Origin: Porphyridium purpureum
Taxonomy: Eukaryota > Rhodophyta > Bangiophyceae > Porphyridiales > Porphyridiaceae
Assembly: GCA_008690995.1 (NCBI GenBank)
Contig: VRMN01000003.1
Location: 1,364,001-1,428,000, forward strand
Length of the DNA: 64,000 nt
Direction: 5' to 3'
The first letter of the stretch is position 1; each line of letters begins with the position of its first letter. The notes beneath the pieces are model-generated. The model ran no database searches. It worked only from the letters and a program-made list of their open reading frames with translations, and was not told where the DNA came from. The position numbers and the translations under genes were made by a program. Below, piece after piece: positions 29,891-38,823 of this stretch.

Positions 29891-30820
29891 TCACTCTGGC
29901 GAGTAGGAAAGGAAGAATTCGGCCTTTTGCTTCACGAGCTCCGTGTAAGAGTGGGAGCGGACATCATGCTGCTCCTCCAAAGCATGAAGCGCGCCTTTCG
30001 TGAGCTCGTGCACTGTGGGTCGCACGAGTGCATCGAGGTTTCTGGAACGGACAACTTCGTCGCCGTATTCGGTGCACAGACGGCTGATTTCGCTGGCCCG
30101 CGCCGAGTCAGAAATCTCCTTGAAAAGATATATCCAGAAGGAGTCCGGCACCGTATGCAGCCAAGAGTTACCGGGCCGGTAGACTTCGTCCCATAGCTGC
30201 ATGTACTCGATTCTCATGCGATCCTCAGCACCAACGGCGCCTGCCATGAGCTGAGCGTGGGACACGACAACCTGCAGTACCCACTCGTCGGACACTAGCG
30301 TGGCCTTCTTACGGCGCAGGCGACCAAGCATCTGCACGACCATGCCCACCCTGAGGTCAAAGCGCGTACGGTTCAGTTCTGAGTCCAGCCATTCGTTGGA
30401 GCGCTCGCCCAACTCATCACGCACGGCCACGCTGTACGCCTCGCTGTCTTCAATGCAGCAGCGCAGCTGCACTGCTTGACTCGCATCGCCCGTATGAGTG
30501 CCATCGTCTAGAAAAATGTGAGAAAAGTTCTTATTGTGCTGCGTGTACACAATCATGCCCATCACCGCACAGTGTGTGACACGCAACGGCGAATGGCCCG
30601 GCAGCGCACATGCTGCGCCCGATCGAGCTCCACGAGCCTGGCACGCGCACTTGAGGCAAAACGCCACGGGCCAACTGTTCGGTATCACCTCGAGGAAGCG
30701 CAAGCAGCATGACAGCAGGCGCACGTGCACATGCTCAAAACTTCGGTCGATGCCACCGGCGCTCGGATCCATGCGGCATTGTGGTGCAAGGCGCCAAGCG
30801 TTCGACGCGTAAGTTAACAC
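29891..30820 (-). CDS. OB-fold protein, possibly Stn1-like
   Basis: 309 codons from the first ATG; a second ATG at 30772 (MDPSAGG) is as likely. An OB-fold is suggested by PLRVTHCAVMGMIVYTQ, FSHIFLDDGTHTG, FDLRVGMVVQMLGRLRRKK and EWVLQVVVSHAQLM. The order (hydrophobic strand, DDGT turn, GxVVxxxGRLRR, terminal strand) resembles Stn1 of the telomere-capping CST complex, or RPA32-type proteins. The C-terminal ~100 residues are helical. I rate Stn1 as the best guess, not a firm call. Its 3' end is 30 bases from that of the BAR-like gene. Confidence 0.6.
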   Translation of the reverse strand: MLTYASNAWRLAPQCRMDPSAGGIDRSFEHVHVRLLSCCLRFLEVIPNSWPVAFCLKCACQARGARSGAACALPGHSPLRVTHCAVMGMIVYTQHNKNFSHIFLDDGTHTGDASQAVQLRCCIEDSEAYSVAVRDELGERSNEWLDSELNRTRFDLRVGMVVQMLGRLRRKKATLVSDEWVLQVVVSHAQLMAGAVGAEDRMRIEYMQLWDEVYRPGNSWLHTVPDSFWIYLFKEISDSARASEISRLCTEYGDEVVRSRNLDALVRPTVHELTKGALHALEEQHDVRSHSYTELVKQKAEFFLSYSPE

Positions 30821-30933
30821 AAAGTGGCCAGGGGTACAGACTTGTGTCTGGTGTGAACATGCGAAGAAGCACGCAACACTTCGGTGGAGACCTGAGCAAC
30901 TCTGATGGATGTATTTCGCGCACGAGGAAACAA

Positions 30934-30956
30934 CAAAAAAAAAAAAAAAAAAAAAC
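30934..30956. repeat. Poly(A) run
   Basis: A run of over 20 A on the plus strand, between the CSP41-like and Stn1-like genes. Plain simple repeat; no target duplication or retroposed gene seen next to it. Confidence 0.85.
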
Positions 30957-30997
30957 AGGACCTTACATGTGGTGTTGTGTTTCTTTCACGGAAAGGC

Positions 30998-32209
30998 TCA
31001 CTTCTGAACCATTTCGTTCTCAAGAACGTGCCGGTCAAAGTCCATGCGGACGGGCTTGGACGTGTCATGTAGACCCAGTGAAACATAGCCCTCATAATAG
31101 TCCTTGGTCAGCGCGTCAAAGTCAGCCGAAAACTGGTTCTTCCAGCCCAGCACCCGTTTGGCCTTGTCAACGCAAACATCAAAGCTCGTGGCACGGAACG
31201 GGAACTTGCCCGCTGAGGGTGCGTCCTTGAAGCGCGCTGGGTCGACGTGCTGAATAAGCTTGTCTACTTGGGCCTGTGTCTTCCCGCAGGCTGCGCCACA
31301 TGCATGCGCAATGCCGTCCAACGAGACAGGGCGGTCTGACGCACAGTTAAATACAGGACCCAGCTCGGCGTCCGTTTTCTCCTCGGCCAGAATTGCGTCC
31401 TCAGCACTGACGACACATGCCAGCATGGCGGCCACGTCGCGCGCATCGGTGACTGTGGTGGTCTGTGTACCTGGCGCCGGGAGGGGAAGAGGCAAATCGC
31501 GCGTGATACGGTCGAAGAACCAGTCCAAGTAGTCACGCTTGTTCGTATAAGGGCCAACGATGTACTGCGGCCGGAAAAACGCGCAGCCTCGCAATTTGCT
31601 TCTCAGGGATGCCTTCACAAGTTCTTCATGCTGTCGCTGTTTGTTATCCGGCTTACTGGGGGTGGTTTCCGTCATTGGGAAGACGTCGCCGGGCTTGTAC
31701 ATGCCGCCGGAACTGACATACGTGTAGAACGCGCCTGTGTCAGCCGCAAGTTCCGCGACTTCTTTTTGACACACGTTCTGGTTATCAAAGACGTATCCAA
31801 AGCCACTCTTCGGCAATACCAAAAGTGCATCGCCGGCGCTGAGGTCTGCAAAGACGCACTCGACCCCGGCATCCTCGAGCTGCTTGTACTGCGAGAACGG
31901 CAGCTTTTTCTTGAGCGCGTCCTGTCCCTTCCCGGCATGATCTGTGAGCAGCGTCACTGCGATCCCTTGCTGCTGCAGCTGCAAAGACAAGTGGAAGCCA
32001 ATCTCGCCGTGGCCGCCGCCTTTATTCGTGACGACGAGCGCGGTCTTATCGGCAGCCACCATCCGCACTGTCCCGGATCTGGCCACCGCTGCACCCCTAC
32101 GCCATGTTCCGCCCCGCACTATACTTTCCTGCGCGTTGCGGCGGCACCCCATCACACCAGGCGCGCCATGCGCCGGCGTTCCGGTCACGAACACAGAAAC
32201 GAACGCCAT
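30998..32209 (-). CDS. CSP41-like plastid RNA-binding protein (NAD-epimerase fold)
   Basis: A member of the chloroplast stem-loop-binding protein 41 kDa family, an atypical short-chain dehydrogenase that binds and stabilises plastid transcripts. With the ATG at 32209 (MAFVSVF) it has 403 residues, of which ~50 form an Arg/Ala/Gly-rich transit-peptide-like start. The Rossmann motif is altered to NKGGGHGEIGFHLS. Other landmarks are YVSSGGMYKPGD (active-site YxxxK region changed), FFRPQYIVGPYTNKRDYLDWFFDRI, and NCASDRPVSLDGIA. An upstream in-frame ATG (32374) is less likely. A GGTACA-N7-TGTACC palindrome lies 274 bases upstream. Confidence 0.9.
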   Translation of the reverse strand: MAFVSVFVTGTPAHGAPGVMGCRRNAQESIVRGGTWRRGAAVARSGTVRMVAADKTALVVTNKGGGHGEIGFHLSLQLQQQGIAVTLLTDHAGKGQDALKKKLPFSQYKQLEDAGVECVFADLSAGDALLVLPKSGFGYVFDNQNVCQKEVAELAADTGAFYTYVSSGGMYKPGDVFPMTETTPSKPDNKQRQHEELVKASLRSKLRGCAFFRPQYIVGPYTNKRDYLDWFFDRITRDLPLPLPAPGTQTTTVTDARDVAAMLACVVSAEDAILAEEKTDAELGPVFNCASDRPVSLDGIAHACGAACGKTQAQVDKLIQHVDPARFKDAPSAGKFPFRATSFDVCVDKAKRVLGWKNQFSADFDALTKDYYEGYVSLGLHDTSKPVRMDFDRHVLENEMVQK

Positions 32210-33450
32210 TTTTGTAAACTCACGTCCTACCTTACAGCCGTTCCAGCGCACGCCACCTGCCTGAAAGCCTCTGCGCTTGCGACTCCCGCCTTGTGTCGTC
32301 GTCCACTTATGGCCACGCTCAACGTCCGCGCTGACTTGACGTTGCGGTGCTCCTCTACTTGCCACCTTGCTCACCCAACAGCTCTCAACTCACGTCATGC
32401 AACCAGCATTGCGCAGCCCTTATGCCGATCTCTGCCAGACCGAAACTGTCGAGCTCGAGCGTTCGCAATCTCCGCACGTAGAGGTACACTCCCACTGTAC
32501 CGCAGACAAGCGCTTCTGTTGTGACGCGGCGGGAGAATCCAAGGCGTCTCCTGGCGCAAACGGATGGGAGGCGTCGCATAATGGCGGAGACAGATGGGAC
32601 TGAACAGCTGGCGTTACGGTCGTGCTTGGAATTAGGAAGGACGCCAGGCTCTGGTTGTGCGCAGCAGCGTGTGGCGCGAAGCAAATAGAATGCATTGAGC
32701 GGTTCCTGCCAGTTGTCATGAGAGACACGCATGTCAATTTCAGATGGGTCTTGGGCGCCGTGCACCAAGCAGACAGAGGATACAGCGGGCGATACGCAGC
32801 GAGCGCGCTGCAGTGTAAAATTTTGCGGAGAAAGGCCAGCCTTGACTGAATAGGAGGCTCGAAGAACTGAAAATCGGTGCGTGTCAACTCGGAACACGTG
32901 AACGGGCCCGGATACATCGGCAGCAGGACGTAGAACATGTACGAGGACTTGTCAGCAGCGCTGCCCCTTGGATGTTGAGATCGCAATCAATGCGCCCGGC
33001 CCAAATCACGCGGCTCCTCGTTTCTGGTGCCCTTTCCATGTTCAACTTGTGCGCACCCATCACGAAAAATTCAGTTTCGGCTGTCACTGTTTGAAAAGAG
33101 GAGCGGATTTTAATAGCGCGGTTGTATAAGACAGAACGTGTGTTTTGATAGAAAGGGCGGAATCTGCTGAGTGGCTAATTGGATTAAGGGCGGGTCGCGA
33201 ACTGAGGAACGAAAGCGAGGACATCAAGACGACCGGGCGAGACTGAGCAGAGCAACGCGCGTTCACCCCTTCCTGTGCGCGAGGGCGTGAGACGCAGCTG
33301 CGCGCTACTTAAGGCTCACGGAGCGACAAGTAACGCTGGGTGAATGGTGTGGCTTGTCCAGTCAAAGCGCACAGGAGAGACACGCACAGACACATAAACG
33401 TAGACAGACGTACGAAGCGGGCGGACGCTGGACTCGAGCGGCACGCCGAG
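32210..33450. other. Intergenic region, no supported gene
   Basis: About 1.2 kb. It includes the palindrome at 32483-32501 and the leader of the four-helix gene. Minus-strand frames (32385-32897, 32420-32986) are Cys/Arg-rich without known motifs, and I do not call them. Confidence 0.5.
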
Positions 33451-34230
33451 ATGAAGTTCAGGAAGCGCACGCTGTCCGCGGTCGCCGGTGTGATTGCGCT
33501 CGTGGCAATGATTTTGACCGTGGTGTCCTTGCCTCTGCGTGCGTGGTTAACGTACCCGCCGCCCATCGAGTTTGAAGGCGGCTCGAACGCCAACTCGTTG
33601 GTGAACGGCGGCACGTTTAGCAACGTGACGCAGTTTTACTACGAGACGCTGGGGCTTTGGCAGGCTGATATTCAGGTCGTCATTGATTTGGAGGAACAAG
33701 TGACAAAGCCGTGCACCGTCGTTGTGATTGGAGACTGCCGGATTTTGGACCCGAACGGCCAATGCGGCACGGTTTTCATCAAGGCGGTCGATATGCTCGT
33801 AGATGAAAGCACGTGCCGAATCTTCCGAGCGACGCGCGGTCTCACGATTGCGAGCTTGCTAGTAACGGTCATTTCCTTCCTCTTTTTTGCGATCAGCATA
33901 GGCCGTAGCTCGCCCAGCAACTCGCTGGGCGCCGGCGTGAGCATGGTCGTTGCTTCAGTGCTCGCGTTCACCAGTGTCATCATGTGGGCCACGCTTAAAA
34001 ACGTGACCAACTTTCGGCAGGACACCTTTGACGGAACGTTGAGTACTGGATTCGGCTTACTTGTCGGAGCGTGCATGCTGGCTTTTATTTCAGCGACGAT
34101 CGCCATTGTCATCGCCGAAAAAGGAAAATCCCAGCAAAAGCAAAACGAATACACGCTCATGTGGGAAGATGGCGACGACCCGGAACCTGAACCTGGTTCC
34201 ATCCCTCCCGTCAGCCAAAAGTCGCAATAA
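33451..34230 (+). CDS. Four-helix (tetraspan-type) membrane protein, unknown
   Basis: 259 residues from the ATG at 33451 (MKFRKRTLS); an upstream ATG at 33340 would add 37 basic residues. Helix 1 follows directly (SAVAGVIALVAMILTVVSLP). Then comes a ~100-residue extracellular/lumenal loop with paired cysteines (CTVVVIGDCRIL, QCGTVF, STCRIF). Three more helices (LTIASLLVTVISFLFFAISI, VSMVVASVLAFTSVIMWATL, GLLVGACMLAFISATIAIVI) and a short acidic cytosolic tail complete it. The topology is that of claudin/PMP22-type proteins, but no signature proves kinship. Confidence 0.8.
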   Translation: MKFRKRTLSAVAGVIALVAMILTVVSLPLRAWLTYPPPIEFEGGSNANSLVNGGTFSNVTQFYYETLGLWQADIQVVIDLEEQVTKPCTVVVIGDCRILDPNGQCGTVFIKAVDMLVDESTCRIFRATRGLTIASLLVTVISFLFFAISIGRSSPSNSLGAGVSMVVASVLAFTSVIMWATLKNVTNFRQDTFDGTLSTGFGLLVGACMLAFISATIAIVIAEKGKSQQKQNEYTLMWEDGDDPEPEPGSIPPVSQKSQ

Positions 34231-34314
34231 AACGCTTGCTTTGAAGTGATCACCACTGCTGGATCTTGTCATTTGTGACCGAAATCCTCGTTCTCTGCCT
34301 TCATGGGTTTCGAA

Positions 34315-37272
34315 TCAGTTCATGAATCCGCGGCATTTGGGTGCCCCACAGTAGCATGGGTCGCGTTTGCTGGGATCCATTTCGCGCTCAAACTTGTAGT
34401 CATACAATATTTCCTCGCCCGGTAGAATGCGCCGCAAACTGTAAAAGCAGATGTGTGTTTGCTCGCCCATCGTCATGATTCTCGCGCGTACGTTCGGTTC
34501 GCAAGAGTGATTGACAAATCGTGCCATGGTGCCGTAATACGTAGAATCGAGCACGTAATTTGCATCCAAGCGAAAGAGGTAAGAATCCCCCGACCCACAG
34601 AGGGTGTACTTGATCTCCCGCATCCTGGCAATCGCACTCCTGACCTTCTGGCCCATGTATTCGATGATAAACTCGTCTGGCTCGATGCGTTCAAGCGCAA
34701 ACAGACCGTATCCATGAATTGGAGAGCGGTCAAAGCGCAAGCTCTTCTTTGCAAACTCCAGCGCGCTAAGCGCCGCGAACCCATCCGAACCTTGCCCGTC
34801 CATTCCGCGGCGAAACAGACGGTATTGTGTACGAGCATCGCGTTTCGCTTCACGCACCACTTCGGCTACCTCTTCCGATCCGAGTATACTGGGCTGCATT
34901 TGTTCCCGCCACACTGCCTTTTCGAGCGGATTAACTTTTCGATACGGTTCGCTTCGCGCGCTTCCAGACGCATTCGGCAAAACAGGCTGCAGGACTCGCT
35001 GCTCGTCTATAGGGGAATCCAGAAGGACATCGATTCCACCCGATTTGGCGCTCCAGGCCAATTCGTCGCTCCCTAGCTTGCTCTCAGAGCCGGCACGACG
35101 TCGGCGTTGCCCAGACCTCGAGGGCTTCGACGCGGCCATGCTCTCGCTGTCTCCTTCTTCGTGAAGGTCAGACATATCATCATCAGCATTCTTCTTGCTA
35201 TCAACGTACAGCAAGAATGCGTCATCATCAGTGCTCGACTCGTCTTCATCGTCAGTATCTTCCTCTTCGCTATCGCTGTCATCACCTGTCCAAGTCAGTC
35301 GCCTTCGCTTGAATTTCTTAAGCCGTTGAACGCGGTTTCGATTAGGGCCACTAAGCGCCGCAGAATCACCAGCGCGCCCGTACGTCGGAAGATGATCTCG
35401 GTGCTTTTGACGAGAGTCATTCTGCAAGAGCTTCTGGTACCAATCCTCCTGATTCGCTGACACTGGTGCCGACTTTGCCGCGTCAGCCATGGCCACGGCA
35501 AGCCGAGACTCTGAAGATAATGTTTCGATCTCGTCGTCACATGAAACCGTGACCAAAAGCCTTTCAGCTTCCTTGCGCAACGCCTGGCCCAGCCTCTTCA
35601 ATAACTCTTGACGAAAGGTCTTAAAGGAGAAGCTTACCGGGTCCACAGTCAGATTTCTCGTCACGTCTCGAACTGCTTGTCGATTGATATCGTCGGATTG
35701 GCTGTTCCTTTTCGTTTTCTCCGCAGCGTCAAAGCTCTCCTGCAACCTTGTTTCAAGCACATGGTTCAAAGCATTAAACTTGGCTGTGTCCATGCGTATA
35801 CCGTCTTGCTCCTGAATTGTACGGATGTGCAACATCCTTTCGTGTTGCACCACGGCTTTTAACCAGTCGAATGCAGCTGAACGTTCCGATGCCGAGCGAT
35901 ACGTGAGCAGTACGACAGGGCCATGCACTTCCATTCTCAGAAAAGGGTGCGCTTCGTCCGTTCTCCGCAGAAATTCGCGGTCCCGCCTGGTCAAAGACCC
36001 AGATCCGCTCGAAAGTTCAAAATGGTTTACACTCCAAACCATTCGAACGCACCAAACGGATGTCTGCTTTGCCTCGCGCTCTTCCTGGGCCTTTCTTTCA
36101 AGCGCCTCTTGCTCCCTTTCCAGCTTTTCAGCAGCTCGTCGCCTCTCTTCTTCGCGCGCCCGCCGTTGCTTTTCCTCCTCCTCCCGCTTTCTGGCTGCTT
36201 CCTTCATCAAGCGGGCTTCACCTTTCCTCAGCTCAGACTTCACGCATTCATGCGCAAATCGCCGTCCAAGTACATCAATGTGCATCAAAATCTTTGCGCC
36301 GAACCAGATCCTACCTTGGAACTGCTCGATCGCGCGCTCGGCGTCCTTCACACGCGCAAACTGTACAGATGCGATCTGATGCAGTTGCTCGGCGCTGTGA
36401 AGCCTGCTGGCTTCAATTTCCGGACCATGGTCTTTTCGGGCGCCACCAAAGTCCTCGTGAAGCTCAATTCGTCTGACTTTGCCGCACGCCTGCAACTCTT
36501 CGTAGAGAAAGTCTCTTGTGACCCTCGAATGCAAGCCCTCTATGTACACCAGCCTCTCATCATCAGTGGGCTCAAACTTGTCCTTCTCGTACCCAACGTG
36601 GGAGCGCATAGACTCGAGTGCCATGCTGCGCCTCTCTCTTTGCTTCTGCAACAAGAGGGCGTACTCCTCCTGGGAGCTCCCAAATCGAGGATCTTGTGGC
36701 GCCATTCGTGCCGTATCTTCCGCTGCCAGCTTCCCGTTCACCGACAGCTGACGGCAATATTTTAGAGGCCATTGGCTCGCAATCGCTCCGTCTGACGGGT
36801 TCTGAACCGCTCTGAACGACCCTGCAGTGCATAAATACGACAGGTACGAGGCGCCACTGCTGTCTGGGTCGCCAGGCACTATCAACCGCAAATTCTTTTC
36901 ACCGGAGTCCTGGCGAGGCCACCAACTCACGGACTCTTTCTCGGAAAACACCTGGACAAACCCTGCTTTCTCTTCCGCTTGCTCTTTCACAACGGCCTTT
37001 GCCTTTGGAGCCTGCGTCAGCTCGTGTGCGTGGTCCAGCCCCAAGACGAACCGCCTCCTGTTTCCGACATGGTTTTTCGGAAGAGTATCACGACTAGAGC
37101 CAGACGTCGACGGCAATTTCCCAGGAACCGCATGGCGAGGCGCCCGGATGGTCCATCCCGGCTTGCTGAGCTGCCGTTCCGCATCCATCGACGCCGAGCG
37201 CACGACCCACCAATCGCTCGTCGCGCGCGCGAACCGCGCACAACTCCGAACGACTTTGGCTTCCCGGTTCAT
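34315..37272 (-). CDS. SET1-type histone H3 Lys4 methyltransferase (COMPASS)
   Basis: The catalytic subunit of COMPASS, which methylates H3K4 at active promoters. It has 985 residues. An RRM-like domain (LVYIEGLHSRVTRDFLYEEL) starts near residue 242, followed by a charged coiled coil (~360-410), a second folded region, an acidic Ser-rich stretch (~660-740), the N-SET region (YRKVNPLEKAVWREQM, ~790-830) and the SET domain from ~845: SPIHGYGLFALERIEPDEFI, YLFRLDANYVLDSTYYG, ARFVNHSCEPN and EEILYDYKF. A post-SET CYCGAPKCRGFMN closes the protein. RRM plus N-SET plus SET is specific to SET1. It is head to head with MRG15. Confidence 0.96.
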   Translation of the reverse strand: MNREAKVVRSCARFARATSDWWVVRSASMDAERQLSKPGWTIRAPRHAVPGKLPSTSGSSRDTLPKNHVGNRRRFVLGLDHAHELTQAPKAKAVVKEQAEEKAGFVQVFSEKESVSWWPRQDSGEKNLRLIVPGDPDSSGASYLSYLCTAGSFRAVQNPSDGAIASQWPLKYCRQLSVNGKLAAEDTARMAPQDPRFGSSQEEYALLLQKQRERRSMALESMRSHVGYEKDKFEPTDDERLVYIEGLHSRVTRDFLYEELQACGKVRRIELHEDFGGARKDHGPEIEASRLHSAEQLHQIASVQFARVKDAERAIEQFQGRIWFGAKILMHIDVLGRRFAHECVKSELRKGEARLMKEAARKREEEEKQRRAREEERRRAAEKLEREQEALERKAQEEREAKQTSVWCVRMVWSVNHFELSSGSGSLTRRDREFLRRTDEAHPFLRMEVHGPVVLLTYRSASERSAAFDWLKAVVQHERMLHIRTIQEQDGIRMDTAKFNALNHVLETRLQESFDAAEKTKRNSQSDDINRQAVRDVTRNLTVDPVSFSFKTFRQELLKRLGQALRKEAERLLVTVSCDDEIETLSSESRLAVAMADAAKSAPVSANQEDWYQKLLQNDSRQKHRDHLPTYGRAGDSAALSGPNRNRVQRLKKFKRRRLTWTGDDSDSEEEDTDDEDESSTDDDAFLLYVDSKKNADDDMSDLHEEGDSESMAASKPSRSGQRRRRAGSESKLGSDELAWSAKSGGIDVLLDSPIDEQRVLQPVLPNASGSARSEPYRKVNPLEKAVWREQMQPSILGSEEVAEVVREAKRDARTQYRLFRRGMDGQGSDGFAALSALEFAKKSLRFDRSPIHGYGLFALERIEPDEFIIEYMGQKVRSAIARMREIKYTLCGSGDSYLFRLDANYVLDSTYYGTMARFVNHSCEPNVRARIMTMGEQTHICFYSLRRILPGEEILYDYKFEREMDPSKRDPCYCGAPKCRGFMN

Positions 37273-37472
37273 TGTTTGGATCGCGGCCGGCGCGGTTTAT
37301 CAGTTAACACACTGTACCTCGAGCTCGGTACAGTGAAAAGTGTACGCCATCGTTGCCAAACGGTCCGCTAACGCGTTTATGTTTTCGGTTTAATGGCTTG
37401 ATGGTTTTGGTTCCTCGACGTTCTCACAAACTCCTGTGCGGGAGGAGAGAAGGAAGCAAGGTCGTGGCTTCG
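37273..37472. promoter_or_regulatory. Divergent promoter, SET1 / MRG15, with perfect palindrome
   Basis: The 200-base gap contains the perfect inverted repeat CACTGTACC-N8-GGTACAGTG at 37310-37335. The MRG15 side ends in a GA-rich leader (GGGAGGAGAGAAGGAAGC). The palindrome lies 38 bases from the SET1 start codon, so it may fall within its leader. Confidence 0.6.
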
Positions 37473-38510
37473 ATGGACGAGCAAGACGACGAGAGACGCG
37501 GAGGCTGCGAAGGGCGTCTCCGGGTGGGAGACCGTGTGCTGCGCAAGTTTGGCGACGATGAGCAGTTTTATGTGCTGGGACGTGTGGTGGCCGTGAATGA
37601 AAGGGTGGGGAAGCGAAAACTAGAGCATCTGCAAGGCGACTCGTCGCATCTTCCGCGTCGTCAGGCGGGGTTCAGGAAGACGGGAGAAGATGGCGAAGAA
37701 GCAGGCGCCAGTGATGAGGATCGTGAGGTGAACACTGTGGATGTGGTGGATTGTTGGCACTGCACGGCGCATGCGCGTCACAACGCCGTGCCGGAGTCAG
37801 CACTGCTCCGAATCTCGGCCGAAACCCATCATTTGCTCTGGTATACGGGCACTCAAAAGGAGAAGGCTGAATACAGTAAGAAGTTGAAGAAAGAGCCGGG
37901 CCCTAGGAAGCACAGCAGCGTCAATGCAGCTGCAGCGGGAGGAAATCTCAGAATCGCCATCCCTCGACAGTTGCAACGAGTGTGGGCGCTATATATGGAA
38001 GGGGTACTGAATGGCGGTGAGCCGTGCAAGTTGCCGCGGGACCCCAGTATCGAACAGATTCTGGCCTTCTGGAAGGGCTCAAAGATTGACCGCGACTCGC
38101 AGGCAGCCGAATTTCACACCCTCCTGGATTGGTTCAAGAGAACACTCGAAAACTTAATCCCACGGCTCATTCTGCCACCCGAAATGGAGGCGCACGACAA
38201 GTTTCTCCGGCCGAAGACCAAGCCAAGACCGATGTGCAAGCTGTACGGCATCGAACATTTGGTATTATGCCTGCTCGAATTTCAGGAAATAGTGTTGGAG
38301 GCGGAGAAAGCCCCCACCCTGAAGCACAGCGCTGTACAGGAGACGCTTTTGCATCCGACTGTGATCCACTTTATTAACGGATTATGTGCTTTCCTCGTAC
38401 GCGGGCAGTCGTCTCTTTTCCCTCCCGAATACGTGAGTCTGCCAGTGGGCGTCGTTCCCCCGCATTTAGATCGGTGGAGGACTTTTGAAGTAGAGAACAA
38501 ACAAGGCTGA
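37473..38510 (+). CDS. MRG15/Eaf3-like chromodomain protein
   Basis: A reader of H3K36 methylation, found in NuA4-type acetyltransferase and Sin3/Rpd3S-type deacetylase complexes. 345 residues from the ATG at 37473; in-frame upstream ATGs at 37353 and 37401 exist. The chromo-barrel region starts LRVGDRVLRKFGDDEQFYVLG, is interrupted by a ~60-residue acidic insert, and resumes with VDVVDCWHCTAHARHNAVPES. The MRG domain starts at IAIPRQLQRVW (~residue 165) and includes LPRDPSIEQIL, FFNRTL-like WFKRTLENLIPRLIL, KLYGIEHLVLCLLEF and LCAFLVRGQSSLFPPEY. Head to head with SET1. Confidence 0.93.
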   Translation: MDEQDDERRGGCEGRLRVGDRVLRKFGDDEQFYVLGRVVAVNERVGKRKLEHLQGDSSHLPRRQAGFRKTGEDGEEAGASDEDREVNTVDVVDCWHCTAHARHNAVPESALLRISAETHHLLWYTGTQKEKAEYSKKLKKEPGPRKHSSVNAAAAGGNLRIAIPRQLQRVWALYMEGVLNGGEPCKLPRDPSIEQILAFWKGSKIDRDSQAAEFHTLLDWFKRTLENLIPRLILPPEMEAHDKFLRPKTKPRPMCKLYGIEHLVLCLLEFQEIVLEAEKAPTLKHSAVQETLLHPTVIHFINGLCAFLVRGQSSLFPPEYVSLPVGVVPPHLDRWRTFEVENKQG

Positions 38511-38823
38511 GTTCCTCCCGCCATTGCACGGATAAGTCTTGAAGGCTTGTTGATCTCGTCCTCTTGCATCTTGAACCCTGCATTCACCTCGTTCGGAACC
38601 AGGCGGTTTCCGAGTGGAACCAGACGCGAACGTGGCGTGTGTCCGCACAGACTCTCGTGAGCCGCCCCAACTTTACCACAGTCCTGTAGCCATGGATACC
38701 CGTTGCGGGTGTTAAATGTACAATCAGTAGTTCTCCCAGCCCAAGCTTGCATGGAAAAACGCACGATGCGACGCAGGTGGTGCACAAGCAGAGTCTCGCG
38801 TCTTTCTGGGACTTGTGCGAAAA
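38511..38823. other. Intergenic region, MRG15 to repeat protein
   Basis: About 310 bases. No gene or strong signal seen. The frame of the next gene is open upstream of its first ATG only for a few codons. Confidence 0.5.

Noticed and set aside
30934-30956. Poly(A) run as the tail of a LINE, SINE or processed gene copy
   Set aside because: No target-site duplication and no retroposed body on either side; it is a plain homopolymer.
32385-32986. Overlapping minus-strand frames between CSP41 and the four-helix gene
   Set aside because: Cys/Arg-rich, no motif, and two frames equally open over the same DNA.
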